From Agrostemma githago (lineage: Eukaryota; Streptophyta; Magnoliopsida; Caryophyllales; Caryophyllaceae), in contig OY288243.1 in assembly GCA_958450325.1 (NCBI GenBank), forward strand, positions 59,070,606 through 59,134,605: a DNA stretch of 64,000 nucleotides, given 5' to 3'. Positions 34,300-46,330 of this stretch are shown piece by piece. The notes beneath the pieces were generated by a model. That model searched no databases. It saw only the letters and a program-made list of their open reading frames with translations, and was not told where the DNA came from. Made by a program: the position numbers and the translations under genes. Positions within the stretch are counted from its first letter, which is position 1, and each line of letters begins with the position of its first letter.

Positions 34300-35060
34300 C
34301 TCTCATCCCAAAGAATTTGTGGGTTTCCTCATCAGTGTGATCATTGTCTAGCTATTTTGGAAAAATCATTCACAATTCTCCTATAGTAACCATGTAAACC
34401 CAATAACTACGAATTTCAGTCACGAATTTCATTCTAGGTCACTCCTTAACAACCTTAGGAGGATCTACTAATACTCCATCCTTAGATATAATATTCCCCA
34501 AAATTACTCGAACCAGACAAAAAAAAAAATCACACCTCGAAAATTTAACATATACTAGTTTCTTCTCAAGACACCTAACACAATTCATAAATGTTCCTCA
34601 TGCTCTTATTTATTCTTTGAATAAATCACTATGTCATCAATGAATATCACAACAAATTTATTTAGGTAAGTTCTCAAAGTTCGGTTCATCAAATCCATAA
34701 ACACAATAGGTAAATTAGTCAACCAAAAGACATCACAATCACTCATAATGGCCATATCTAGTAGAAAGTCTTAGATATATCCTCAAACGCTGTCATCAAT
34801 TGATGGTTCTCAAATTGCAATTTCAGATAAAACAGAGGCTTCCCTCAATTGGTCAAATAAGTACTCAATCCTAGATTCGTAGGTAAGGGATACATATACT
34901 TTATAGTGACTTGATTCAATTCCCAAAAATCAATACAAAACTTCGAGTTCCATTCTTCTTTTTCCATAAATAAAACAGGCGCAAGGCAACACACAAGGCC
35001 TAATATACCCTTTCTCCATCAACTCATCTAGTTGTTTCTTAAGTTCTCGCATTTATAAGG
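34300..35060 (-). pseudogene. pol: Reverse transcriptase of R, degenerate
   Basis: On the minus strand: KFCIDFWELNQVTIKYMYPL (about 34955-34890), LTNLPIVFMDLMNRTLRTYL (about 34720-34660), and KFVVIFIDDIVIYSKN (about 34660-34615; IDD in the catalytic motif). RNase H sequence should follow (34300-33600) but I can read only scraps. Stops and frame changes are frequent. Confidence 0.75.
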
Positions 35061-35262
35061 GTGACATATGGTATGGTGATTCAGCCATTGGACCCGTTCC
35101 TGTCACTTGGTCAATAATCTTAAACAACTTCTCTAGCTTCTCATATGGTATGGTATGGTGAATTTTAATGGCTCAATGGTAGATCCATTTGTCTGGTATT
35201 AGTATTGGTATTAGTATTTGCACTGAAGGTCACATGGTCGATCCTCTTTATGGACAACTTTT

Positions 35263-35780
35263 CTAGCTTGAGACATTTTTCGGTATTTCCCAGGAAAACA
35301 CATCAACAAACTCACTCACTACTGGAACTTCAACCAAGTCGGGATAATCAACACCCAAATCCCGTATATGACACAAACATAGCTTAGGTCTCCTAGATAA
35401 ATGATTTTTCACCCCCATAGAAGTAATAAGCTTCACCCTATGATCCTTCACATGACCCCTATAAGATACTCTCATACTTTAGGCCCTTATAAGAAAAATT
35501 TACTATGTCCACAATCAATATTAGCCCGATGAGATTCGGGTCAATCTATCCCAAAAATCACATCAAAGTAAGGTAATGAGAATTTTAACAAGTTTGCCTC
35601 AAAATTGTGATCACCAACAAACACACACACACACACACACACATACTTATACATCCTTTTACGGTTTACTAAGTCCCAAATGGCATGACAAAAATCAAAA
35701 TAATCCACAATTTCACTAGGTTCTATGCTCCTTTTATCCACAAACATAGTCCACCAGAGTGAGATGCACCACAATCAACA
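35263..35780 (-). pseudogene. pol: Protease and protease-RT linker of R
   Basis: FSLPYFDVIFGID (about 35585-35545) corresponds to the segment ending the protease region (FDVILGMDWL in the family), and VPVVSEFVDVFSWEIPKN (about 35330-35275) to the start of the RT region. A (CA)n microsatellite at 35620-35643 lies inside. gag is absent upstream. Confidence 0.65.
35620..35643. repeat. (CA)n microsatellite
   Basis: Twelve CA units inside the protease remnant of R. Confidence 0.9.
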
Positions 35781-36242
35781 AAACATGGGCTGAAATAGAG
35801 TTCACTAGAAAGTTACCCGAAATGATGTCTATATTCTCAGCTTCCTCTCTATTCATAACTTATGAGCTTTCCAATATACGACATCCCATAAAAAAAATTA
35901 AGCATAAGATGGTTAGATCCCAAATAATAACGTATGTAGAGCTCACTTAAATCGAAAAGCATGACAAATATATAGCATGACTAATATAAATATAAATATA
36001 AATATAAACATAATAATTCATACGTAAAAACATAATAATTCATGCCTATGCAATGCACCTTATCTACCCAACACTCAATATTTTATATATAAAGGTAGAA
36101 GATAATTTTTGTTTCCTTTTTTTTAAAAACCATGTCAAATATAAAGGTAATTTTTCGTTTTATTTTGTATAAAAGTAAGATTTTTTTTTTCATTTAATTT
36201 TAAACCACTTGAAATTTTGCAAAACATTATTGGAAAACTATT
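35781..36242 (-). other. Leader of R; gag missing
   Basis: About 460 bases between PBS and protease with no gag domain or zinc knuckle. A small aaatataaatata run lies at 35985-36010. Confidence 0.5.
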
Positions 36243-36254
36243 GCTCTGATACCA
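36243..36254 (-). promoter_or_regulatory. Primer-binding site of R (initiator Met tRNA)
   Basis: The minus strand reads TGGTATCAGAGC two bases after the LTR end, the standard complement to the 3' end of tRNA-iMet. Confidence 0.9.
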
Positions 36255-36256
36255 AC

Positions 36257-37226
36257 TGTAACAATCCTAAATTTTCGCGGCCAAAATAATAAAGTGAAAT
36301 AGGAAAATTCAAAGTTGTTACTCCGCACTTAGCTCACAACATTAAGTACAAGGCAAATAAAATAATATAAATTAACCGAAAAAGAAGTTTAATAGAAATA
36401 ATTGAAACGAAGTAGAATTTCAGTAATTAATTTAATGAAAACGTTGCAGCGGAAGTCTTAAGTCTTACAAAATCCGAAATGACTTAAAAAATAATTTCAA
36501 ACCAATAAATCCAATATAAATGTAAATAGCTCGGAGCCAAAGTTAAATAATTAAAATTCTTCCTCGCTCAGCAAACCCAAAAACAGAATGCACCCATGCA
36601 GCATATCAAGTGTACCTATCAACTGTATCCAAAATCACGAATAGGTACAGGTTCCAGTGGGGGAACGACCCAAAACAAAAGGACGTCAACAAAGTTGAGT
36701 AAAGTATAATATAATAAAAAGGTAGAATAATAGTATAATAATTTTATTGTAAACTGAAATCGGAGTTAAAAGTCACTATTTTGATAACAGAACACAATAC
36801 TGTAAAAATATTATTTAAAACCAAAACCAACCAAAAATATATTTTTCACCACCTGTGTGTCAAGGTCCTACCTTTGCACGGTCTACAGGTAGCACTTGTG
36901 CTTAGTTCGACTTATATAGTGCGCACCTCTCGCATTTGGACAGTCAGTAGGATGATGCTGCCAAAGGAGAAAGTCTAACTAACTATCAACTGGGGGCCGG
37001 TTACCTCACTCAAATATAACTCGGGCCGAGAGTTCAATTTCAGGACGAAGTCCCAGGAACGTCGTAAACGCACCTTAAACCAACTAGACCAACAGAGCTC
37101 ACAGAGTCTGTTATAAATCTCCAAAATTTTTACCAAAACAATCCCAATGCGTGACTCGTGTCACAAGTTCAATATCCAAAATATTACGAGTATCATAAAA
37201 ATTCACCATTGACAAAATAATTTACA
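36257..37226 (-). repeat. 5' LTR of R, PBS-side part
   Basis: Starts TGTAACAATCC on +, matches 28983-29955. Its last 195 bases (37032-37226) are repeated at 53931-54125, on the other side of the Y insertion. Confidence 0.85.
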
Positions 37227-37829
37227 GTAGCAGAAAAACTTTAGAGTGAGATTAAAACATACTGACAAACTATATCTTATTAAAAGAAAAGGTAAGTCAA
37301 AACAAAGGCCTCTTTTTACAAAAGGGCTAAAATTAAAATCTCCAAACGGGTTTAAACAAATCCATAAATAAACATGAATGAAGAAGAGTAGGATCAACGC
37401 TACTCGCTAGCTCACACCCAAAACCCAGCAGCAAATACCTGTCATGTTATAAACATAACAGCCACGTCAGTGGGGAGTAACTCGGACGTTCTCCCAGCCA
37501 TATTATATCATATGAAAAATAATAGTATTATTATATCAAAATACTTAAAATGTGAAAACATTAAAACGATATAATAAAAATAAGCTTTCGGAGAAGATTT
37601 AAAATATTGGAACAATAAAACCAGAACAAGTTTTCAGAAGAAAACTTCAAATTATTGTCGACCTGCAAATCAAAATGTATCGGTAATAATAAAAATATTC
37701 AAAATGGCGTTATGGGAATATTCAGTGTAGAAGGTTAGACTTTCACTAGGAGAATACTAAAAACTAGATTCGAGAACTTAGTTCAAACAAATCAAACTTC
37801 GGTCTCTAATACTACTACAAAATCATTAG

Positions 37830-38776
37830 TTTCTTGACGCTTTAAGCTGGACACTTTTTTAAGTGTCTACCCTTCCCTTTATCAAATTTTCTTTGTCTAC
37901 CCTTTAATGTGTCGAGAATTATATATTTAATATAATAATTTATAAACAAATTAAAATATATTTTAATTATAACGCTTATACCAAAAATGAAACATATTAT
38001 CCCCAAATTTTATCCTAGTGATAGAACTGAGTGCGGTGTATGAAACATAAAACGAAATTATAACTAAATTACTGCCCTAATCAAATTAAACAAAATCCCC
38101 AAATATATGTGCGCTGCTTCCTCCTTCATGAATCAACTTCGTTATTTATTAATCACCTTCACCTTCACCTTCGTGTCGCTGTTGTGATTTCGCGATTATC
38201 ATATGCTCTTACACTACTGCAATTCTAGGCTTAAAGAACAGTTCTAATAGAACGCTTATACACAGAACCGTTCTCCATAATTTTTATGTTTTGGCATGTT
38301 CATGACACTTTAAATAGAATGGTTGGGTAAAGGAAGCGTTCGTTTATTATGACAACAAGCACGGTTAGGCAATATAACTGTCCTGATTTGTATAATAGCA
38401 CAGTTAACTAATGAACTCGTTCTATTAGAAGCGTCCTTATTGACTAAAGACCACGGTTTAATGTTAAACCAACCAAAACGTGTTCTATACTTACCCTAAT
38501 TTTATTTTCTTCATATCACCTGGGAAGTTTTAATACTTACCCAAACTTCTTCATTTCTCACCCTTGCAAGCTTATCACACGCTCCTTCGCCAGCCATCAC
38601 CTCCATCACCACGCACCCTCCTTCTCTCATCTCCACCGTGCGCTTATCGCTTACGTGTTTCTATTCGCCAATCTTTTCCGGAGGCACGCCTTGTAAAGTT
38701 CAGGTTATTCGATCAACCCCATCAACTGATAAATTGAATATGTTAACTAATACTTACTTTAACATTCTGATTATTT
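37830..38776 (+). other. Left interior of CACTA 1
   Basis: No ORF. A ctccttcatgaatcaacttc to tcaccttcaccttcacc stretch (38110-38180) and a C-rich, UTR-like tract (38540-38700) could be captured host sequence. The sequence CACTACTGCAATTCTAGG at 38212 may be another CACTA terminus, with gaaccgttct-type repeats after it. Confidence 0.4.
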
Positions 38777-39366
38777 GACACAATAATGACTTATTTATCA
38801 AAAACATTTCTGCAGAAAGTCTCTAGCATGTAATTCTGCAGTTGCAGTATGTATTTTAGACAATAATGCAATGCACACGAAACTGCTAGTTATACTTTCT
38901 CTGACTAAAATTTTCTCTCTCTAACTTTGAGAGAAAACTCAATTCCTTTCCTTATCAATTAAGGAAAGCATCCGACCATAATTCGGTGAACGATTAGAGA
39001 TTTACCTCCCTAATTTCTCTAATCCTCTTGATTAATTGTTTCTCTGGAATCGGGCTAGGGGATCGTTTCTTCTTCTTGTCTCTTTGGATGGTGCTTTTTA
39101 TAGTTGGGTGGGCTAGGCTTTGGGAGTTGGTCTAAGGGATTTTCCCCATCATTCAAGTTCTTATTTGCTTATTGGTTAGTTGGAATTAAAACAGCCAGTG
39201 GTTAGAAGCTGTTTCCACGAGGATTCTTAATAATTCTGTTTCGTACAAAGTGATTGGAGGAAAATTGAAAGAGTAGAAGTGAATAAGGAATTAGGGCTGC
39301 AGGTGCCTGCATGCATAGAGCCCTTTCAGTTTCTCTAGAAAACTTTTCCTGAGGAGCTGTTCCCTT
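38777..39366 (+). promoter_or_regulatory. 5' UTR of the LINE
   Basis: No ORF. Contains a tctctctctaactttgagag palindrome-like stretch near 38915 and gaatcgggctaggggatcg near 39045. Plant LINE 5' UTRs hold the internal promoter; no motif can be assigned. Confidence 0.5.
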
Positions 39367-42056
39367 ATGGAGTATAAAATGAAGTTCAATGAGAGGAACT
39401 CTTCTTCATTCCAGAGCAATAAGAAACCTAAAAAATCCAATAAATCAAATTATCTCAAACCACCAAGAAAAAAACCGAAGGTCAATAGGTTAATCGCGAT
39501 GAATGGGGAAGAGTATAACCTGGTGAATGGAGACATGGAGAGAAGACATGCTCGTCAAAATGGTTTCTTTAACGGTGGAGCTCATCATCAGTTGGACGAT
39601 GATCTGGTGGTCCACGTTTCGTCATCGTCTGAAGACAGCAGTAATGGAAGTGGAGAGGATAGAAACAGGGAATATAGAGTTCCGAATGGTAGGCTGCCCT
39701 ACGGTCATTTACCAAACGGTTTTGTCAGGAGAAGACCTCAAACGACAGATGAAGAAATGGAAGAATTTGAAGATGAAGGAGAACCAAGAGGATTTAATAT
39801 TCCGGAACACCCACCTAGAATGAATGCTGATGAAGATTTGGGGAAGGATGGAGGCTGCCTAGAGCGGGGGCTTTACTCACACTTAATCCTGAAATTTTTC
39901 GAGGTAATATCGAAACGCTTAGTAAGTGTGTGTTAGGCTATATGGTGGATTATAGAGTGTTTGATGCTGTCGCTATTAATCTAGCAATACAAGCTAAATG
40001 GACTACTAGGAGCTACATCACAGTTCATAAGATGGATGATATTTTTATCTTTTATTGTGATGACGAAAGGGATAAACAAGATCTTATTTATCGTAGTGTG
40101 GCCTCTTTTTTCGGGGGTTTGATGGTATTTAGAGAATGGGAGAGGGAAATGGTCCCTCGTACCGTTAGGTTTCCTATGGCCAATATTTGGGTTAGGGTGG
40201 TGGGTCTACCATTTGAATTTTTAAATAATGATGTGGGAAATGTGATACGAAGGGTGTTGGGGCAATACTTTTGGGTGGAGCCTATGGAAGAGTTCCCAGT
40301 GAATGACTTCATTCGGATTAGGGTTACGTTATTTTTAAACGAACCGTTAATTCCGGGTTTCTTTTTGGCTTGTGACGACGGTATGCTCTTGTGGGTACAA
40401 TTTAAATACGAAGGCATTTTCAAGTATTGTGTCCGATGTGGGAAAATTGGACACAAAGTAAACAGATGCGCGGCTACCGCCCGACAAGTTGCAACAAGTA
40501 TCAACACAGTTTTAAGGAGAGTGGTGAGACAGAGATTTGTGATATTCCAATCTGAGTCCAATCACGCTATGTTTAATCTGGACTTGAGGGCGAGTCCACT
40601 TCAGGCCGAATTCGCGACTACTAGGATTCAGTTAGGGCAGAACAACTTTGGAGAGGTCCGGGAGACTTTGTGGGAAGATAGACAAGTTGACTTTGACCTG
40701 GGAACTTCCCCAGGTGGGAGGGTCATCGCTGGAATGAGGTATACTCCGAATAATATACCGTTTACAGGAACTGTCTTATACCCAATTGTTAACAGGAATA
40801 GGCAAGGGCAAGGCAATGGAGAGGAAAACAGAGACAGGATGGAGATAGACGCGGACGACCAGGATGATTTGAGAGAGCAACCACAGCTAGTGGGGGACTT
40901 GGGCAGAAGAGTTCTTGTGGAAGGGCCTCACGGTATGGGTGGAATAATGGGTGACCCGAACCACTTTCCACACGGTTTTCATTATCAATATCCTTACGTT
41001 CAAGCCATGAACGTGGATGAGGAGGTAGACGAGAATAACGGAGATTGGATCAGACTGGAGGAAATTAGGAGGAGAGTTGAACCAGACGTGACTAGGGCTC
41101 TTAATGAGGATGAAATGGAAGGTTTGGCTCAGACTTTCTTTTCTCCAACCGGGTTTCCCATTAATCCGCAGGGTAATAGGAGGGGGGCTGGGGAGGATAC
41201 GGAGGACGAGGAGGATGAAGACCAGGGTAATGATAATAATTAGGGAGGTAACAACGAGGGCAACGGTAACGAGAGGGAGTTTGGTGGGGGGGGGCAAACC
41301 TTGACGGGGATGGAGAGGAGGGTGGGAGGAATAGAGAGGAAGAAGTGCAAGAAGACAATGAAGTGCAGGAAGACAATGAAGTCTTAGTGGATGTGTTAGT
41401 GGAGGTTCAGGAGGAGGATAAAACGGAACAAAGGAGGGCTATTACTACAGAAGACTGGGGGAATGAGGAAAGAAGAGGGGTCGAGGATCCTAAGATGATT
41501 TAGAAGAATTGGCATGGAGGTGGACGAGAACTGGGTCGAAGGAGGAGATGGAGCGAACAATACCCAGCTTGTTTCTGACCAGGAGGAAATGAATTCGGTC
41601 GAGGAGGGGTATGATTTGGAGGCTGTTAGGCTAGAGGAATTTCTGCAGGGGAGAGAGATTAACTCACACTTAGAGGAATTACAGAACTTCATGGATCAGG
41701 AATCACGAGGAGGGGAAAATTTGCCCTTTTTTAATAAGGGTAAAGGACAAGAGATTGGAGAATCCAGTAGGGCTAGGAATTCTGAGGTAGCGAGGGGGAA
41801 TTCAGGAGGAGCGGTCATAAGAAGAAAGAGGAAAGCACATTCAGAGCCGGGATTGAGGGTCGAAGGAAGAAAAAAGGTTATGGAAGAGGAACTATATTTA
41901 TCTGATGGGAGCAGTACGGTTATAAAGAGGAGGAGAGGAGGGGAAGCTGGTGAAGGCTTATGGTTTTGGCAGAATGCAGAAGGTGCGACAATGGGCCAGG
42001 AACCACAATTGGGCTTTGCGGATGTTGAGCCTAATCAACCTCCTGGGGAGATATGA
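39367..42056 (+). pseudogene. LINE ORF1: DUF4283 and CCHC zinc-knuckle protein, frameshifted
   Basis: The N-terminal 170 residues are basic then acidic (KKPKKSNKSN; SSSSEDSSNGSGEDR). A frameshift near 39878 leads into the DUF4283 domain in 39882-41243 (CVLGYMVDYRVFDAVAINLA, IFYCDDERDKQDLIY, NIWVRVVGLPFEFLNNDVGN) and a zf-CCHC_4 knuckle, CVRCGKIGHKVNRC (about 40429-40470). Acidic and Gly-rich spacers follow. A stop at 41241-41243, a frame change and another stop at about 41503 lie before the last 180 residues (41514-42056), which are basic (RRKRK, IKRRRGG). The ORF1 stop overlaps the ORF2 start as ATGA at 42053-42056. ORF1 proteins bind LINE RNA. Confidence 0.85.
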
Positions 42057-45000
42057 TGGGGCTGGCTTGGAATTGTAGGGGAATATCCGACCCGCTCAAC
42101 CCTACAATTCCCAAAATTAGAGCGTTATTATCTAGTAACAGTAACTTTGATTTTATTTTTTTCTCAGAAACTAAAAGTGATTGTCAGGCTGTGTCCAATA
42201 TTTGTAGACCGTTTGGTTTTAGATTTTATGTCGGTATGGACTCTAGGGGAGCTAGTGGAGGCCTTTTTGTCGGGTGGAAGGTAGAATCGGCTTTCTCCAC
42301 AATTTTTGTATGCCCTAATTTTATTATTTTAAAATCTAATATAATTGTAGGTTTCCCGTGTTATGTGTGTTTTATTTACGGTGAACCGGAGGTGTCACTT
42401 AGGGAAGGAGTTTGGGAACATCTCGGATCATGGATGGAGTCATTGGAGTACCCCTATTTATTGATTGGTGATTTTAATCAAGTCGATAACATGGAAGACA
42501 AGTTGAGCAAATCAAAGAGGGGCATTCCGGGATTGGAAGCGTTTTGTCTATGGAAAATTGACCACAACCTAATAGACATCTCATATAAAGGCCCAAAATT
42601 CACTTGGTGCAATAATAGAAGAGGGGAAGATAAAGTTTTTGAAAGGCTTGACAAGGCTTATGCTTCAAGTGGTTGGATCAGGATATTTCCGAATTCTGGA
42701 ATTACTCATTTGCCTATTCAGCTATCAGATCACGCCCCGATTATTTTTAATAGTAGCCTAGTGTACGACAAAAAGAAGAGACCATACAAGATGGAGGTTT
42801 GGAGCCTGAATTTAGAAGAAGGCCTTGCTGTGGTTAAAGGAGAATGGAGGGGTGAAGTCAAAGGATCTAAAGGGTTTAGAGCAGTGAGGAAATTAGAAAA
42901 AGCTAAGGCAAGTATCAAGAGATGGGCTCTCGATAAAAAGAAGGAATGGGGAAGAAAGTGGGACGAGTTTGACAGTCAGCTCAGTTATGAATACGAAAGA
43001 ACTATAAATGGAGGAGATGACGAGGAGTACGTTAAAATCCAGGGTGAATTGACTGAATTCTCTAAAGCAGCCGCTGTTTTCTGGAGACAAAGAGCAAAAA
43101 TTAAATGGGCGGCCGAAGGAGATGTGTGTACGCGATACTTCTTTAATTGTGTTAAGGGGAGAAGGAGCAAGAACTTCATTTGGAGTATCAAGAGAAAAGA
43201 CGGGAGTTGGACGCAGGAGCCCTCCGAGATTGGAAGAACTTTCAGGGAGTATTTTCGGGAGATTTTTAAAGCAAATGAGGATATGGAAGATTTTGACCAC
43301 TATGAAGAACGAAATTACAATTATTTCAACATTTTGAGGGGATGTGTGAGCATAGAAGATAGGGAGTTTCTTGATAGGAAGTTCACTGCTTCGGAGGTCA
43401 GGACTGCCGTTTTCCAAATGGGCAACTACAAATCACCAGGGCCCGATGGTGTTCCGGCTGAATTCTTCAAGAAATGTTGGTTCTTCATTAAGGACGATAT
43501 TACAGAGGCAGTATGTGCATGTCTCAACTCTGGTTTCGTCCTGAAGGAGATGAATAAAACATTTATCACTCTTATTCCTAAGGTCAGCTGCCCAGAGATC
43601 GTGGAGCAATACCGTCCTATTAGTCTTTGCAACGTGATTATGAAAATCGTCATGAAATGTATTGCAAACCGAATGAAGAAACTGATGCCAAAGCTGATTG
43701 GTGAATACCAGAATGCCTTTGTTCCAAAAAGAGCTATTCAGGATAACATACTTATTGCGGACGAATGCTTACACAATCTCAACTCTCGTAAAAAAGGAAG
43801 TGTTGGAGACATTGCTTTTAAAGCAGACATGAGTAAAGCTTACGATAGAATCGATTGGAATTTCCTTCGGAGTGTTCTAAAAGGTATGGGCTTTCCCGAT
43901 AAATTTATTCACCTTATTATGAATTGTGTAACCACAGTGTCCTACAGTATTCTTATTAATGAAGTTCCACTGGAGTTCTTTAAACCATCCTGTGGATTAA
44001 GACAGGGGGACCCTTTATCACCTTATCTTTTCGTCCTTTGTACGGAGGTTTTATCAAGGCATATGATAAGAAAGGAGAGGTCTTCCCTTATTAAAGGAAT
44101 TAAGGTGGCGAGGATGGCTCCACCTATTTCACATTTATTTTTTGCCGATGATGCACTTTTCTTCTTAAAGGGCACCCCGGATTATTTGAAGGAACTCCAT
44201 GGAACTCTAGAACAATACTGTCGATTGTCAGGTCAGGTTATCAATACTGAGAAATCGGTTATGGTCTTCAGTTCGAATTGTAAACTAAGTATAATTCGAA
44301 CCGGGCAGAAAATTTTCCGTCTTAAACCATGTGGGTCTCTTGGTAGATACCTGAGAATACCTGACATTAGTGAGGTGGGGACTAAGAAATTCGCTGATGT
44401 GATCTATGGATCTGTTTTGAAAAGAATAGGTTCTTGGAATGGGTCCTTTTTATCCCCTGCTGGTAGACTAACCTTAATACACTCGGTTCTCGCTAGCCTT
44501 TCATGTTACTTTCTATCGGTTTTTAAATTACCGGTAAGTGTGGCTAGGAAAGTGGATGCCTTACTAGCACATTGTTGGTGGGCGGGTGTGAAGTCGGGTA
44601 AAACCTTGCACTGGAGGTCGATTAAGTTCTTAGGCTTACCAAAGAGGATGGGAGGACTTGGTATTAGACAGACTACACTTATGAATAAAGCATTACTAGC
44701 TAAGAATTCCTGGAGAATTATTCAGAATGAGGATTCAATCCTGAGTAAAATGTTTACTGGAAAGTATGGAACTATTAGGAACCAAGATGAATTTATGAAG
44801 AGAAAACAGAAAGGAAATAGATCTAAAGCGTGGGGGGGAATCTTGCTTGGCAGGGAGACGCTGGAAGAAGGAATAGGTTGGAAAGTGGGAAACATAGAGG
44901 GAGACACGAGGCGATTCAACATTTTACAGGATAAATGGGTCAATGGAGGTATACCGGTGATTAAAACTGGTGTTAATCTGGATGAATTAAAGGGCAATGG

Positions 45001-46285
45001 TCAGGAGTTAAATGTAAGCGACCTAATGACGAGTGAGGGGGAGTGGAGTCGGGATAAAATTAACAATTATTTCTCTACAGGATGGACAAAGAAAATATTG
45101 GCTATTCCACTCCAAGGCAAGGTCCGAGGAAATAGGTGTTTTTGGCTCAAAACAGGATCTGGAGACTATTCTGTGAAGAGTGGCTATTTCAGTCTCCTCC
45201 TAAAGGATTCCAGGGAAGACAAGCATGTTAAAAAAGCTAAGGAACTGTTGGCAAGCTACCCAAACTTTTGTAGTAAAATCCTTTGGCACATTCCAGGACC
45301 CGCTAGTTGGAAGGTCTTTTATTGGAAGATTATTGCTAATGCGCTGCCAGTAGGAGCAGAAAGACAATAGAGGCAGCTTACAGGAACCGTACATTGTGTG
45401 TTATGCTATAAAGAGGAAGAGGAGGGGGACGACACCAGTACTGCTACGGCCTTGGAAACATTAGATCATTTATTTAGAGACTGTAGTACTAGTAGGAGCC
45501 TGTGGAGAATCACTGAATTTGCGGAAAGGTTCCAGGAAGATGAAGTGATTTTGTTCCAGGATTGGATTAAGGATACCTTGACACGACTCTTTGAGGCTAA
45601 CGATGAATGGAAAGGCTTGTTTCAATTCACAAATGTTTTATATAATATTTGGCTTTTTAGGAACAACATCATCTTCAGAAAGGGCCGGAATGACGTTATA
45701 GGGCTTATCGCAAGATACAAGGAATCACTACCTTTGCTGAATGATTTATGGGAAGAGACAAAGAAAAGGAATGGTTTAGACAGCAGACCGAGAAACAATG
45801 AAAGACAGACAGAGAAGGAAGCTACTAGAGATAGGATTAGGAATTCTCATGAGCACTGGATGATTGCGAGGCCTCAGGGAAACCCGATTTGCTGAACAAC
45901 TGTTATCAATATTGATGCGGGGTGGAGAGACTCAGGAGAAGCTGCCGCAGGGTGGCTGATCACGAATCCTATTCCAGGAATGCCCGTGAAGGGTTATGAT
46001 AAATTCCTCGCAGAGTCTGCCCTTCAGGCAGAAACAATTGGTATGTTGAAAGCTATTCAGTGGGCGAGAAGACAAGGGATCCTACACCTGACTATTCAGT
46101 CTGACTGTCTACGTCTCGTGAATCAGGTCGCTGAAGTTGAAGAGTGGCATCATAGTATCAAGGATTTAGTTGAATTAATTCATGATTTGGCTATTTCTTT
46201 TCATTGCTTTTCCTTAAAATTTGTACCGCGAAACCTTAACAGTAGTGCGCATAATCTGGCGAGAGTCATTATGAGCACGTGGTAA
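42053..46285 (+). pseudogene. LINE ORF2: endonuclease, reverse transcriptase, zf-RVT, RNase H; two in-frame stops
   Basis: One frame of about 1410 codons. APE-like endonuclease, residues 1-235: MGLAWNCRGI, FFSETKSD, LIGDFNQVDNMEDK (~137), SDHAPIIF (~224). Reverse transcriptase, ~460-740: NYKSPGPDGVPAEFFKKCWF, QYRPISLCNVIMKIVMK, KADMSKAYDRIDWNF (~590), GLRQGDPLSPYLFVLCTEVL (~647), HLFFADDALFF (~697; FADD). zf-RVT near 1060-1150 with CVLCYK and HLFRDC. RNase H (RVT_3), ~1285-1400: INIDAGWRD, LQAETIGMLKAIQWA, IQSDCLRLV. The only breaks are TAG at 45368-45370 and TGA at 45893-45895; the real stop is 46283-46285. It nicks target DNA and copies RNA there. The start ATGATG overlaps the ORF1 stop, so translation by termination-reinitiation is possible (inference). 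Confidence 0.93.
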
Positions 46286-46330
46286 GGTGGGACTTTATAC
46301 CGTTGGCAAAAAAAAACATTCTGATTATTT

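Larger units (their letters stand above)
38777..46314 (+). mobile_element. Near full-length LINE (L1-type with RNase H), inserted in CACTA 1
   Basis: Target duplication AACATTCTGATTATTT (16 bp) at 38761-38776 and 46315-46330, and an A-run (ggcaaaaaaaa) at the 3' end. It has a 590-bp 5' UTR, ORF1 (39367-42056) and ORF2 (42053-46285). Only a few mutations interrupt it, so this insertion is young compared with R and T. Confidence 0.92.

Noticed and set aside
40088..40561. Minus-strand ORFs across the LINE (also 40887-41297 and 42893-43417)
   Set aside because: Shadows of LINE ORF1 and ORF2; no domain.
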